A stretch of DNA of 6,430 nucleotides from Chloroflexi bacterium UBA6265 (GTDB taxonomy: Bacteria > Chloroflexota > Chloroflexia > Thermomicrobiales > UBA6265), in NCBI GenBank assembly GCA_002440805.1, contig DJVD01000279.1, positions 1,418 to 7,847 on the forward strand, written 5' to 3'. Under the pieces are notes generated by a model. The model saw only the letters and a program-made list of their open reading frames with translations. It was not told the DNA's origin and did no database searches. Position numbers and translations under genes: made by a program. Of the stretch, positions 1 to 6,430 are shown piece by piece; within the stretch, counting starts at the first letter, position 1, and every line of letters begins with the position of its first letter.

Positions 1-1677
1 CCCCACGTTTCCAACGATTCCATCAATCTCATCGTGGTGCTGAAAAGCAAGGGCGAGAGTCGGTTTGCCCGGGTGAAAGTCCCGGCGCTGTTGCCGCGTT
101 TCGTTCCCGTGCCAGCAAATGTGCCTGAGGCGGAAACGGGTACGGTCCTTGCCGGTCCGCCTGAACTGCACGGCGTGCAGCGATTTACCCTGCTGGAGGA
201 ATTGATCGCGGCGCACATGGGGCGTCTCTTCCCGGGTTCCCGGGTTGTGGCGAGCTATCCATTCCACTTGCTGCGCGATAGCGATGTGGAGCCCGATGAG
301 GACGACGAAGAATCGCTGAACATGCTGGAAGTGATGAAGGAAACCATCAGCCAGCGCCCCTTTGGTTCAACGGTGCGCATCGATGTCGATACCACCATGC
401 CGAACGCCGTACGGGCCTGGCTGGTAGAGCAGGTTCATGCCATGCCCCAGGATGTTTATGTGGTCGACGGCTTGCTCGGGCTGGAAGATCTGATCCAACT
501 CGGTAGCCTGAACCGCCCCGATCTGAAAGACCTGCCCGTGGAGCCCGCTACCAACTTTCCCTGGCGGGATGAGGAGTACGTCAATTCTGGTAAGAACATC
601 TTCGACTTAATCCGCGAGCGCGATGTGCTGTTGCACCTGCCGTATCAATCGTTCGGCGCGGTTGTCGATTTCGTTGGCCAGGCCAGTCGCGATGCCGATG
701 TGGTCGCGATCAAGCAAACCCTCTATCGGCTGGGCAAGAACTCTCCGCTGATTCCGGCACTGATCGCCGCGCGAGACGACGACACCCAGGTGGCCGTGCT
801 GGTAGAACTGAAGGCGCGGTTCGATGAGGAAAACAACATCGAATGGGCCCAAACGCTGGAAACCCGCGGTGTGCATGTGGCATACGGGCTTGCCGGGCTT
901 AAAACCCACTCCAAACTGACCATGGTGGTGCGACGCGAGGCTGATGGATTGCGACGGTACTGCCATATTGGTACCGGCAACTACAATGCCGGCACCGCCA
1001 GGATCTATGAGGACATAGGCATTTTTACCAGCAGCAACGCAATCGCCGATGATGTTACCGATGTATTCAATGTCCTCACCGGCTATGCCGACCAGCGCGA
1101 GTTCAATACGCTCTGGGTAGCTCCGCACGCAATGCGCAGCAAGTTGCTCGAGCGTATTGCTGCGGAAGTGGAATCCCACCGCATCCATGGCAAGGGCCAC
1201 ATCATCCTCAAGATGAATTCATTGGTTGACCAGGACACAATTCGCGCACTTTACGCGGCTTCACAGGCTGGCGTGAAGATCGACCTTATCGTGCGCGGTA
1301 TCTGCTGCCTGCGGCCGGGTGTGAAAGGTGTAAGCGAAACCATCACGGTGCGGAGTTTGGTGGGCCGATACCTGGAGCACAGTCGCATTTTCTATTTCGC
1401 CAACAACGGTGAAGCCCGGGTGTTTATTGGCAGCGCCGACGCGATGGAGCGCAACTTCGATCGACGGGTAGAAGTGATCGCGGAAGTGGAAAGCCAAAAC
1501 CTGGTGCGCCACATCCGCGAACAAATCCTCGATATGTACATGGCCGATACGGTCAACGCTCGCGAGCTCAAATCGTCGGGCGATTGGAAGGCCGTTAAGC
1601 CGCGTGCCGGCGAGAGCCCGTTCGATGTGCAGGCATGGTTTACCAAGTACTACCGTAAGCACATGGCCCTGGGCTAG
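1..1677 (+). CDS. ppk1: Polyphosphate kinase PPK1 (5' end missing)
   Basis: Reversible transfer of the ATP gamma-phosphate to inorganic polyphosphate, through a phosphohistidine intermediate. The reading frame is open from base 1, so the true start lies upstream; the GTG at 34 is internal. 558 residues are visible. Numbering from base 1, the family landmarks are all present: FARVKVP (about residues 22-28), LPYQSF (213-218), TLYRLG with Arg243, ELKARFDEE with Arg273, THSKL with the catalytic His303, HIGTGNYN, and GRYLEHSRIFYF with the second His460. These four residues match E. coli Arg375, Arg405, His435 and His592, all with the same offset of 132, so this core seems free of indels relative to E. 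coli. About 130 or more N-terminal residues are therefore missing, and the C-terminus (stop TAG) is full length. An acidic stretch near residues 97-105 (DEDDEE) precedes the core. The gene converges with the ABC-F gene. Function is very secure; its promoter is outside the window. Confidence 0.97.
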   Translation, partial: PHVSNDSINLIVVLKSKGESRFARVKVPALLPRFVPVPANVPEAETGTVLAGPPELHGVQRFTLLEELIAAHMGRLFPGSRVVASYPFHLLRDSDVEPDEDDEESLNMLEVMKETISQRPFGSTVRIDVDTTMPNAVRAWLVEQVHAMPQDVYVVDGLLGLEDLIQLGSLNRPDLKDLPVEPATNFPWRDEEYVNSGKNIFDLIRERDVLLHLPYQSFGAVVDFVGQASRDADVVAIKQTLYRLGKNSPLIPALIAARDDDTQVAVLVELKARFDEENNIEWAQTLETRGVHVAYGLAGLKTHSKLTMVVRREADGLRRYCHIGTGNYNAGTARIYEDIGIFTSSNAIADDVTDVFNVLTGYADQREFNTLWVAPHAMRSKLLERIAAEVESHRIHGKGHIILKMNSLVDQDTIRALYAASQAGVKIDLIVRGICCLRPGVKGVSETITVRSLVGRYLEHSRIFYFANNGEARVFIGSADAMERNFDRRVEVIAEVESQNLVRHIREQILDMYMADTVNARELKSSGDWKAVKPRAGESPFDVQAWFTKYYRKHMALG

Positions 1678-1696
1678 GGGCGAATCAATCGGCCCT
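1676..1696. terminator. Weak candidate bidirectional hairpin between convergent genes
   Basis: The gap between the ppk1 stop and the ABC-F stop can fold as AGGG(G)CG - AATCAAT - CG(G)CCCT: four base pairs, a G/G mismatch, two more pairs and a seven-base loop. The position suits a shared terminator. Neither side has a real T-run (TTATCC on plus, CTAGCC on minus), so this is only a possibility. Confidence 0.25.
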
Positions 1697-3345
1697 TATC
1701 CCTGCACCTCAACACGTGATCGCACTGGATCCTCGATAACGTGGCCGTCAGTGACCAACCACTCCCGGGTAGCGAGACGGTCAATGGCGTAGCGATCGTG
1801 CAGCACCATCAGGATCGTGCCGCGGAACTGCAACAGCGCCTGTTCGAAGGATTCCCGCGCCTCGATATCGAGATGATTGAGCGGCTCATCCAGCAGCAAT
1901 AGTGTCGTCTGCCGCAGCACGAGGAGTGCCAGCATCAACCGGGCGCGTTCGCCATAGCTCAGGTCTCTCACCAGGGTATGAACGGTATCGCCTCCAAACA
2001 GGAAGCGATGAAGTTCATTGCGTAACTCAGTTTCGCTTCTGCTCACAATTTGACCCGCCTGTTCCAGGACCGTCAACGCGGGATTCAGGGTTTCCTGTTC
2101 CTGACTGAAGTACCCAACCTTCACATTTGGTCCATGTCGGATCCAACCATGGGCCGGAGCAAGTTCTCCACCCAGCACACGCATCAGCGTGGTCTTGCCA
2201 CTGCCGTTTTCTCCGGTAATAGCGATGCGGTCGCCATTGTGAACGGTGACCGTGACATCGCGCAGCACCACGTGTTCGCCATAGGCCACCGTAATATTGC
2301 TGGCAACCGCAACATCGCGAGCTCCGGCATCGGGTTCGCCGAAATCCAGCGCTAATCCCCAGGTGCGCTCCGGTTTGACGGCGGCATCTTCCGACGCGAG
2401 TTTCTTTTCGAGCTTCTTCTTCCGTACCACGGCGGGCCGGGCGATTTTTGCTGCCTTCTTGCGGATGGCATAGTCGATGGTGTTGTTTTCGATGGAACGG
2501 GCATTCGATTCTGCCGCTCTTATGTCCTGCTTGATACGGGTCACTTCCACCTGCTGCCGATACCATGCGGCTTCAGCCTCATTCCGCTCGTGTTCACGCG
2601 CTGCTGCATATGCGCTGTAGTTCCCGGCGTATTTCCTTACGGAACGCGTAGCCGGATCGATTGCCAGGACCTCGTTAATGGTCTCGTCGAGGAACGCTCG
2701 GTCGTGGCTCACAATGATGAAAGCGCCAGCGTATCCATTGAGGAACTGCCGCAGCCACGCGAGCGCGGATTCATCGAGGTGATTGGTGGGTTCATCCAGG
2801 ATCAGCAAATCGGGCCGAGAGGCGAGCAATGCAGCCAGCCCGGCGCGGGTTTTCTGCCCTCCGCTCATCTCAACGACAGGTCGATCCAGCGATAACCCGG
2901 AAAGCCCGAACTGGTCGAGCAGTGCTTCGATCTCAGCGACGAGGCCGTAGCCACCCAGGGCATCGAAATGATCGCTGGCGGCCTGGAACTGCGCCGAGAC
3001 CTGGTCAATATCGGCCAATGAATCAGAGAATCGCGCGCTGGCTCTCTCCAGGTTGCGGCTGGCGGTAAAAAGCCCTTGCGCTGGAATATCCAGCACATCG
3101 GCCAGTGTGCCATCGGGGGTATCGGCGAATCCCTGACGTAAATAGCCGATGCGCTGGCCGGGCGCCAACCAGGTAGAGCCGCTGGTGGGAGGCAGGTCGC
3201 CGGTCAGAATCTGAAGCAAGCTCGATTTGCCCGCGCCATTCGGCCCGACCAGGCCGATGCGGTCACCGGGATCGATGCTGAAATTCACATGTTCAAAGAG
3301 TAGGAGATCGCCTAATCGAAGCGAAACATTGGACACTGTTAGCAT
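1696..3345 (-). CDS. ABC-F family ATPase (ribosome-associated type)
   Basis: A soluble protein with two ATPase domains on one chain and no membrane segments, the ABC-F layout. Members bind the ribosomal E site and act as translation factors or antibiotic-resistance (target-protection) proteins; which applies here is not decidable. Numbered from the ATG at 3345 (549 residues): Walker A GPNGAGKSS 34-42, Q-loop about 69-73, signature MSGGQ 160-164, Walker B with Glu185, switch His214; a Lys/Arg/Glu-rich helical linker about 238-328 (the tRNA-interacting region in the family); Walker A GENGSGKTT 378-386, Q-loop about 413-417, signature LSYGE 462-466, Walker B with Glu487 in DEPLNHLD, switch His516. 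All catalytic residues are present. An ATG at 3351 adds two residues (MC), but its only purine-rich upstream bases (GAG) sit two bases away; for the ATG at 3345 GAGA lies about six bases upstream and the protein then begins MLTVSNVSL, typical for the family. Stop TAA, tail to tail with ppk1. Confidence 0.93.
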   Translation of the reverse strand: MLTVSNVSLRLGDLLLFEHVNFSIDPGDRIGLVGPNGAGKSSLLQILTGDLPPTSGSTWLAPGQRIGYLRQGFADTPDGTLADVLDIPAQGLFTASRNLERASARFSDSLADIDQVSAQFQAASDHFDALGGYGLVAEIEALLDQFGLSGLSLDRPVVEMSGGQKTRAGLAALLASRPDLLILDEPTNHLDESALAWLRQFLNGYAGAFIIVSHDRAFLDETINEVLAIDPATRSVRKYAGNYSAYAAAREHERNEAEAAWYRQQVEVTRIKQDIRAAESNARSIENNTIDYAIRKKAAKIARPAVVRKKKLEKKLASEDAAVKPERTWGLALDFGEPDAGARDVAVASNITVAYGEHVVLRDVTVTVHNGDRIAITGENGSGKTTLMRVLGGELAPAHGWIRHGPNVKVGYFSQEQETLNPALTVLEQAGQIVSRSETELRNELHRFLFGGDTVHTLVRDLSYGERARLMLALLVLRQTTLLLLDEPLNHLDIEARESFEQALLQFRGTILMVLHDRYAIDRLATREWLVTDGHVIEDPVRSRVEVQG

Positions 3346-3395
3346 GCACATTCTCGTGAATCGACCGCACGGGGCGCGGCACTCGGGTGGTCACG

Positions 3396-3401
3396 ATCAT
3401 A
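3396..3401 (-). promoter_or_regulatory. Candidate -10 box (TATGAT) for the ABC-F gene
   Basis: On the minus strand TATGAT differs from TATAAT at one base and sits about 45 bases before the ABC-F start. No recognisable -35 element is found 16-18 bases upstream. If used, transcription would begin around 3389 and the leader ORF and first arm of the inverted repeat would not be transcribed, so this and the attenuation idea exclude each other. Confidence 0.2.
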
Positions 3402-3429
3402 AGCGGCAAGTTCTGCGGCTCATGTGCAT
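3397..3429 (-). CDS. Possible 10-codon leader peptide upstream of ABC-F gene
   Basis: A tiny open frame, MHMSRRTCRL then TGA, starts exactly at the first arm of the inverted repeat described for 3344-3429 and ends 45 bases before the first ABC-F ATG. Translation through it would unwind or re-order that repeat, the arrangement seen in attenuation leaders of several ribosome-protection and Erm genes. There is no good ribosome binding site before the ATG (AGGAG lies about 20 bases upstream, too far), and a TATGAT box overlaps its end. Such a short frame can arise by chance. Confidence 0.18.
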   Translation of the reverse strand: MHMSRRTCRL

Positions 3430-3490
3430 CTAGTCAGTCAACGTCCCTGGCTCCTGGCGGGATCACAACGCTCGCACAGCGGTGGATCGG

Positions 3491-3532
3491 AAAAACGGTT
3501 GTGGCGGGAGCCGAATCGGCACTCCGCCACAA
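3491..3532 (-). terminator. Rho-independent terminator of the acidic small gene
   Basis: On the minus strand TTGTGGCGG (3532-3524) pairs perfectly with CCGCCACAA (3507-3499), and the stem can continue inward by AG/CT past a bulged G and by CCG/CGG around a short loop. It is followed after CCG by TTTTT (3495-3491). It begins 39 bases past the stop of the 86-residue gene and lies before the ABC-F leader, so it should insulate the two minus-strand genes. No T-run follows in the plus direction. Confidence 0.75.
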
Positions 3533-3571
3533 ACAGTACGGTATCAATATCGGGACGTCAAGCAGTATGCG

Positions 3572-3832
3572 CTAACTCGCAGTTTCTGCTGATGCCTCTT
3601 GCATGGCTTCGGTTTCGAGGGCCGTCAGCGCATAGTTATCGATTTCCTGTTGAATTGAATCACGCAGGTTAATCAGATCTACCAGATCGAGGCCCGCAAT
3701 GACCGCATTGCTCTCGGGATCGCCATCATCGTCGCTCCCGGGCACCACGCGAAATTCCACCTCCACCATTTCGTCGCCGTCGAACTCTTCCCCGGTGGGT
3801 AGTTCGTCCATATAAATGTTGTAGGTGTCCAT
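3572..3832 (-). CDS. Small highly acidic protein, function unknown
   Basis: 86 residues, family not recognised. The start is well supported: GGAGG at 3843-3839 ends six bases before the ATG, and a strong terminator follows the stop. Composition is extreme: 24 Asp/Glu against two Arg and no Lys, with no Cys, no signal peptide and no membrane segment, so a soluble cytoplasmic protein is expected. The N-terminal part is beta-like and charged (about residues 19-30, alternating Val/Glu/Phe), then a SDDDGD loop (33-38), then a predicted amphipathic helix (about 45-65, Leu/Ile repeating with Asp/Gln) and an Ala/Glu/Thr tail. It might be a small regulatory, metal-binding or nucleic-acid-mimic protein, but nothing in the sequence decides this. 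Transcribed as a single gene, divergent from the lipoprotein gene at 4019. Confidence 0.8.
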   Translation of the reverse strand: MDTYNIYMDELPTGEEFDGDEMVEVEFRVVPGSDDDGDPESNAVIAGLDLVDLINLRDSIQQEIDNYALTALETEAMQEASAETAS

Positions 3833-3838
3833 GTATTG

Positions 3839-3843
3839 CCTCC
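3839..3843 (-). promoter_or_regulatory. Ribosome binding site of the acidic small gene
   Basis: GGAGG on the minus strand with a six-base spacer (CAATAC) to ATG. It is the best Shine-Dalgarno sequence in the window and decides in favour of this frame over the two overlapping minus-strand frames that reach further upstream (starts at 3900 and 3923). Confidence 0.85.
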
Positions 3844-3961
3844 ACTGGAACCATCACCGACATGCTGCCACAATCCCAAACACACAAATGGCAGGGCCAA
3901 CTGTTGATGCGCAGGTACAGCAATGTAAGGGAATGGTACCAGATGCCGCGCCGTTTTCGTT

Positions 3962-3967
3962 TAGAAT
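3962..3967 (+). promoter_or_regulatory. Candidate -10 box (TAGAAT) for the lipoprotein gene
   Basis: TAGAAT differs from TATAAT at one base and lies about 51 bases before the ATG at 4019, a reasonable leader length, inside the 186-base divergent region. No convincing -35 element is seen 16-18 bases upstream, and I found no clear promoter for the opposite gene. Confidence 0.25.
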
Positions 3968-4018
3968 CGAGCCATATGTGCAGATGTACCGTGGTGCAGA
4001 AAGATTAAGGCCAGTCAC

Positions 4019-5206
4019 ATGAAGGACATACCGTTCCGACCCAGCCGCCGGGCGTTTTTGCTGGGCGCAGGGGGCGTGCCTCTGGTACTCACCGGCTGTG
4101 GCGGCGAGGATACTCCCACCCTGCCCATTGCTACGGAAACGCCTGCCCCTACCCAGGCCATGCCGACACCCACGCAGGAGCCGGTGGCTTCGCCGGTGCC
4201 CGGTTACCAGGACCCGGCACGGTGGGAAGGTCGAACGCTGCGCGTGGCAACGGCTGGTGTGGCCGAGTTTCTCGATGATCTCACCGATTGCTTTTTCGAT
4301 GCGTTCGCTGCCGATTCAGGCGCGGAGGTTGAGCATGTTTCGCTCAACCGCGAGGGCGTAGAAGGCGTGCAATCGCAGGTTGAAAGCGGCAATATCGAAT
4401 GGGATGTTGTGCTCATGCCTAGCAATCAGGTCTTGGAACTCAGCAACCTTGGGGTATTGGCCGCAATTGATTACGATATTGTTGCGGGCGACAATCTCTA
4501 TCCAGAAATCATGATGCAGCACGGCGTGGGTGCAATGCTCTATTCCACCACCATGGTGTACTCCGTGAGTGTGGAGACACCCCCACAAACCTGGGCCGAT
4601 TTCTGGGACCTGAGCCTGTACGATGGAACGCGCGCACTGCGGCGTTCACCTGTTGGCACGCTGGAATTTGCGCTTCTCGCCGACGGTGTTGACAAGGCAG
4701 AACTCTATCCCCTGGATGTAGCCCGAGCATTCTCGGTGCTGGAGTCCATTCGTGAAGCCACACTGTTCTACGAAGATAGCAAACAGCCAGTGGAGTTGGT
4801 GCGTACTGGGCAGGTAGGACTTGCCAGTGCCTGGAGCGTGCGCACGACGTTGCCAGACGTCGCATCGCTGGTGAACCCCCAATGGAACGGAGGCATGATC
4901 AGCGCTGATGCCTGGGTGAGCCCGCGGGGATCGGAGAATTACGATGTCGCGATGAGCTTCATCAACTATGCCACCCGGGCAGTGCCAACCGCGAATTTCA
5001 GCGGTCGCCAGCCATTTGGCCCGGTGAACACCGATGCCCTGGCGCTCATGCGGGATGACATCGTTGCCGCGCTGCCGAACTCGCCGGAGCACCTGCGGAT
5101 GCAGTTTTTCGAAAACTGGAGCTACTGGCGGGATAAGCGCGAAGCGCTGCTAGCGCAATTTGAGGAGTGGCTTCTCAATCCGCCCGAGGCGACTCCTGCA
5201 GACTGA
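4019..5206 (+). CDS. Tat-type lipoprotein, polyamine-binding (PotD-like) solute-binding protein
   Basis: 395 residues. The N-terminus carries a twin-arginine motif SRRAFLL (9-15) and a lipobox LTGC with Cys27, so the protein is probably exported folded by Tat and lipid-anchored outside the cytoplasmic membrane. A Thr/Pro-rich tether follows (about 31-62). The mature domain starts near RTLRVAT (72-78) and looks like the COG0687 spermidine/putrescine-binding group: a WDVVLMPSNQVLEL segment (128-141), YSTTMVYSV (175-183), PPQTWADFWDL (188-198), YDGTRALRR (201-209), EFALLADGV (216-224), and an AWSVR hinge region (271-275). Such proteins deliver polyamines or other organic cations or small molecules to an ABC importer; the actual ligand cannot be read from the sequence. 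No permease or ATPase gene is adjacent, so it is an orphan in this window. The ATG at 4019 follows AAGG by eight bases and gives a complete signal peptide. Confidence 0.88.
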   Translation: MKDIPFRPSRRAFLLGAGGVPLVLTGCGGEDTPTLPIATETPAPTQAMPTPTQEPVASPVPGYQDPARWEGRTLRVATAGVAEFLDDLTDCFFDAFAADSGAEVEHVSLNREGVEGVQSQVESGNIEWDVVLMPSNQVLELSNLGVLAAIDYDIVAGDNLYPEIMMQHGVGAMLYSTTMVYSVSVETPPQTWADFWDLSLYDGTRALRRSPVGTLEFALLADGVDKAELYPLDVARAFSVLESIREATLFYEDSKQPVELVRTGQVGLASAWSVRTTLPDVASLVNPQWNGGMISADAWVSPRGSENYDVAMSFINYATRAVPTANFSGRQPFGPVNTDALALMRDDIVAALPNSPEHLRMQFFENWSYWRDKREALLAQFEEWLLNPPEATPAD

Positions 5207-5234
5207 ACCGAAACCAAATAGCCACTCAAGCCGC

Positions 5235-5240
5235 TATAGT
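5235..5240 (+). promoter_or_regulatory. Candidate -10 box (TATAGT) for the secreted protein gene
   Basis: TATAGT differs from TATAAT at one base and sits 44 bases before the ATG at 5285, in the 78-base gap after the lipoprotein gene. No clear -35 element. It would allow the last gene its own transcript; without it, co-transcription with the lipoprotein gene is equally possible because no terminator hairpin is seen between them. Confidence 0.25.
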
Positions 5241-5273
5241 TGGAAGAGAGTCATTTCCGATCGACATGAACCG

Positions 5274-5278
5274 AAGGG
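5274..5278 (+). promoter_or_regulatory. Ribosome binding site of the secreted protein gene
   Basis: AAGGG with six bases (ATACCT) before the ATG at 5285. It supports this start, which also gives an intact signal peptide. Confidence 0.75.
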
Positions 5279-5284
5279 ATACCT

Positions 5285-6406
5285 ATGCGCAATCGCACAT
5301 TCATCCTGTCCGTGGTAACAGCTGTTTTGATTGCCGCGAGTGGATTTCAGGCTGGCGCCGCGCAAGTGCCTGCATCTGCCGAGGTTCAGGCCCAGGCCGC
5401 CGCGATGACGCTATCATCCGAGGATTTGCCGACCGGGTTCACACTTACTGGCGAAACATTCCTGCCGTTGCCTGACGCCACGCAGGTGCCGGGTGCGACC
5501 GCGCACTATGTTAGCCAGTACACAAACCTGGATAACGGCCAGCAAATACGCAGTTACGTGTACCTATTTGAGGACGACGCAGCCGCCACGGCTGGCATGG
5601 ACGTGATTGAAGGCGACGAACCTTCAACCCTTACCGATGCAGCAGCCGAGGTGGGCAGCGGCAAGGCCGAACTGACAACCGGCACCTACGAATCGCTCGA
5701 CGGCACAGTGATTGGCACAGCGGATGTCACCTTTGTCCGTGGCAATGTCGTGGCAGGCGTGGCCGTTGATGGGGCCGACGAAACGGTGCCGGATTCGAAA
5801 CTTGCCACCGATCTCGCCAAGCGGGCGGATGCGCGCGTGCAGCAGGTTCAGGCCGGTGAGTTTGCGATCGACCTGGCCCTGCCGGGCTTGCTGGTTCCCA
5901 TTACCGATAACGCGACTGTGATCCAGGCAGGCTATTTGAGCGCGGGGGAATCCGAGGCAATCTATGGCACACAGGGATCTGCGCTTACCAGCCTCACGGG
6001 TACTTATATTCAAACCGTGGCCTTTGGTGACGAGGGCGCGGTACCGCGAGTGACACTCGGTGTCAGCACCTTCGCGACCCCGGAGGAAGCCGCTGCGGTG
6101 GTGGAGCAGGCCGATCTCATCTTCAAGCCTTTGGCTGACCAGGAGAAGGTGGACGGCGCAACGGTTGAGGGTGCGGATTCGGCTGTGGCATACCGGTACA
6201 CCAGCCGCGATGGCAGCATTGCCGAGAAGGAGAGCTATCGGATCATCTTTGCCCAAGGTACCGCGGTGACCGTGGTGGATGTTCAGGGAGCCCAGGATAG
6301 CGCCACGGCAGAGGCTGCGGCGAATGCCATTGCCGGGCCACAGGTCACATGTCAGACCGGTGGTGAGTGCGTCAAACCTGCTGCCCCTGGTGTGATTCCG
6401 GGCTAG
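5285..6406 (+). CDS. Secreted protein of unknown function with two related domains
   Basis: 373 residues, family not recognised. A Sec signal peptide is clear: MRNR, a hydrophobic core (about 6-20), and a likely cut after an AGA or GAA site near residues 25-26; there is no lipobox. The mature part seems to hold two copies of one domain. Copy one (about 43-187) has a segment YVSQYTNLDNGQQIRSYVYL followed by a helix with EDDAAATAGMDVIE, then a strand pair around TGTYESLDG and VRGNVVAGVAVDG and a helix SKLATDLAKRADARV. Copy two (about 200-353) repeats this order: YIQTVAFGDEGAVPRVTLGV, TPEEAAAVVEQADLI, YRYTSRDGS, IIFAQGTAVTVVDVQG, TAEAAANAIAG. The only two cysteines (356 and 362, C-x5-C) lie in the C-terminal tail and could form a disulphide. 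Composition is Ala/Thr/Asp/Glu-rich, as expected outside the cell. The gene lies 78 bases after the lipoprotein gene on the same strand, so a functional link is possible but unproven. Stop TAG. Confidence 0.85.
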   Translation: MRNRTFILSVVTAVLIAASGFQAGAAQVPASAEVQAQAAAMTLSSEDLPTGFTLTGETFLPLPDATQVPGATAHYVSQYTNLDNGQQIRSYVYLFEDDAAATAGMDVIEGDEPSTLTDAAAEVGSGKAELTTGTYESLDGTVIGTADVTFVRGNVVAGVAVDGADETVPDSKLATDLAKRADARVQQVQAGEFAIDLALPGLLVPITDNATVIQAGYLSAGESEAIYGTQGSALTSLTGTYIQTVAFGDEGAVPRVTLGVSTFATPEEAAAVVEQADLIFKPLADQEKVDGATVEGADSAVAYRYTSRDGSIAEKESYRIIFAQGTAVTVVDVQGAQDSATAEAAANAIAGPQVTCQTGGECVKPAAPGVIPG

Positions 6407-6430
6407 CAATGAGCTAACGAACAGATAAAG

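Larger units (their letters stand above)
3344..3429 (-). promoter_or_regulatory. ABC-F leader: inverted repeat covering the start codon
   Basis: Read on the minus strand, ATGCACAT (3429-3422) is the exact reverse complement of ATGTGCAT (3351-3344). The second arm contains both possible ABC-F start codons (ATG TGC ATG). If both are on one transcript they could pair across a 70-base loop and hide the start. The 8-base repeat is visible; the regulatory role is inference, since the loop is long and the transcription start is unknown. Confidence 0.3.

Noticed and set aside
34..36. GTG as the start of polyphosphate kinase
   Set aside because: The same frame is open and family-like (SNDSINLI) back to base 1, and about 130 expected N-terminal residues are missing, so the gene is cut by the window edge.
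607..1200. A 197-residue open frame on the minus strand inside ppk1
   Set aside because: It lies fully antisense to the conserved catalytic core of PPK1 and has no recognisable domain; a GC-rich coding shadow.
2027..2566. A 179-residue frame on the minus strand within the ABC-F gene
   Set aside because: It is the ABC-F region read in another frame, rich in Arg/Cys/Gly, without family motifs.
3726..3923. Alternative minus-strand small frames overlapping the acidic gene (also 3679-3900)
   Set aside because: Only the frame at 3572-3832 has a correctly spaced GGAGG and a downstream terminator; the others encode Trp/Gly/Arg-rich products typical of shadows.
4646..5092. A 148-residue minus-strand frame opposite the lipoprotein gene
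   Set aside because: Overlaps conserved solute-binding segments on the other strand; no ribosome binding site or family signal.
5624..6409. A 261-residue minus-strand frame opposite the secreted protein gene
   Set aside because: Antisense to a gene with a clear signal peptide and ribosome binding site; its product is His/Arg/Cys-rich without domain features.
6401..6430. A possible terminator after the last gene (TAGC-AATGA-GCTA)
   Set aside because: Only a four-base stem with no T-run before the window ends.

Overview
This GC-rich bacterial window holds four clear genes, one small but well-supported gene, and short intergenic gaps (none over 300 bases). The 5' end lies inside a polyphosphate kinase gene (ppk1, plus strand). 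It faces a minus-strand gene for an ABC-F ATPase across a gap of about 18 bases. Next come a small minus-strand gene for a very acidic 86-residue protein, then a plus-strand gene for a Tat-type lipoprotein of the polyamine-binding (PotD-like) solute-binding family. The last gene, also plus strand, encodes a secreted protein of unknown function that appears to contain two copies of one domain.

The organism cannot be fixed from this sequence. A twin-arginine lipoprotein with a long Thr/Pro-rich tether, the Ala/Thr/Asp/Glu-rich secreted protein, and an acidic insert in PPK1 of a kind I associate with Actinobacteria and Chloroflexota together suggest Chloroflexota, possibly the Thermomicrobia lineage. 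This is an impression from protein style, not a phylogenetic result.

Layout: 1-1677, ppk1 (5' end missing); 1696-3345 (minus), ABC-F ATPase; 3352-3571, a 220-base gap with a strong minus-strand terminator for the acidic gene and a possible translational control leader for the ABC-F gene; 3572-3832 (minus), acidic small protein with an excellent ribosome binding site; 3833-4018, a divergent promoter region of 186 bases; 4019-5206, solute-binding lipoprotein; 5285-6406, two-domain secreted protein.

The genes do not form an obvious pathway. PPK1 is phosphate/energy storage, the ABC-F protein is expected to act on ribosomes, and the binding protein has no permease or ATPase partner in view. The region reads as ordinary chromosome. 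The items most worth a second look are the ABC-F leader (8-base inverted repeat over the start codon plus a 10-codon ORF), the acidic small protein, and the two-domain secreted protein. I found no mobile element, CRISPR array, tRNA or rRNA, and no convincing new multi-gene system.
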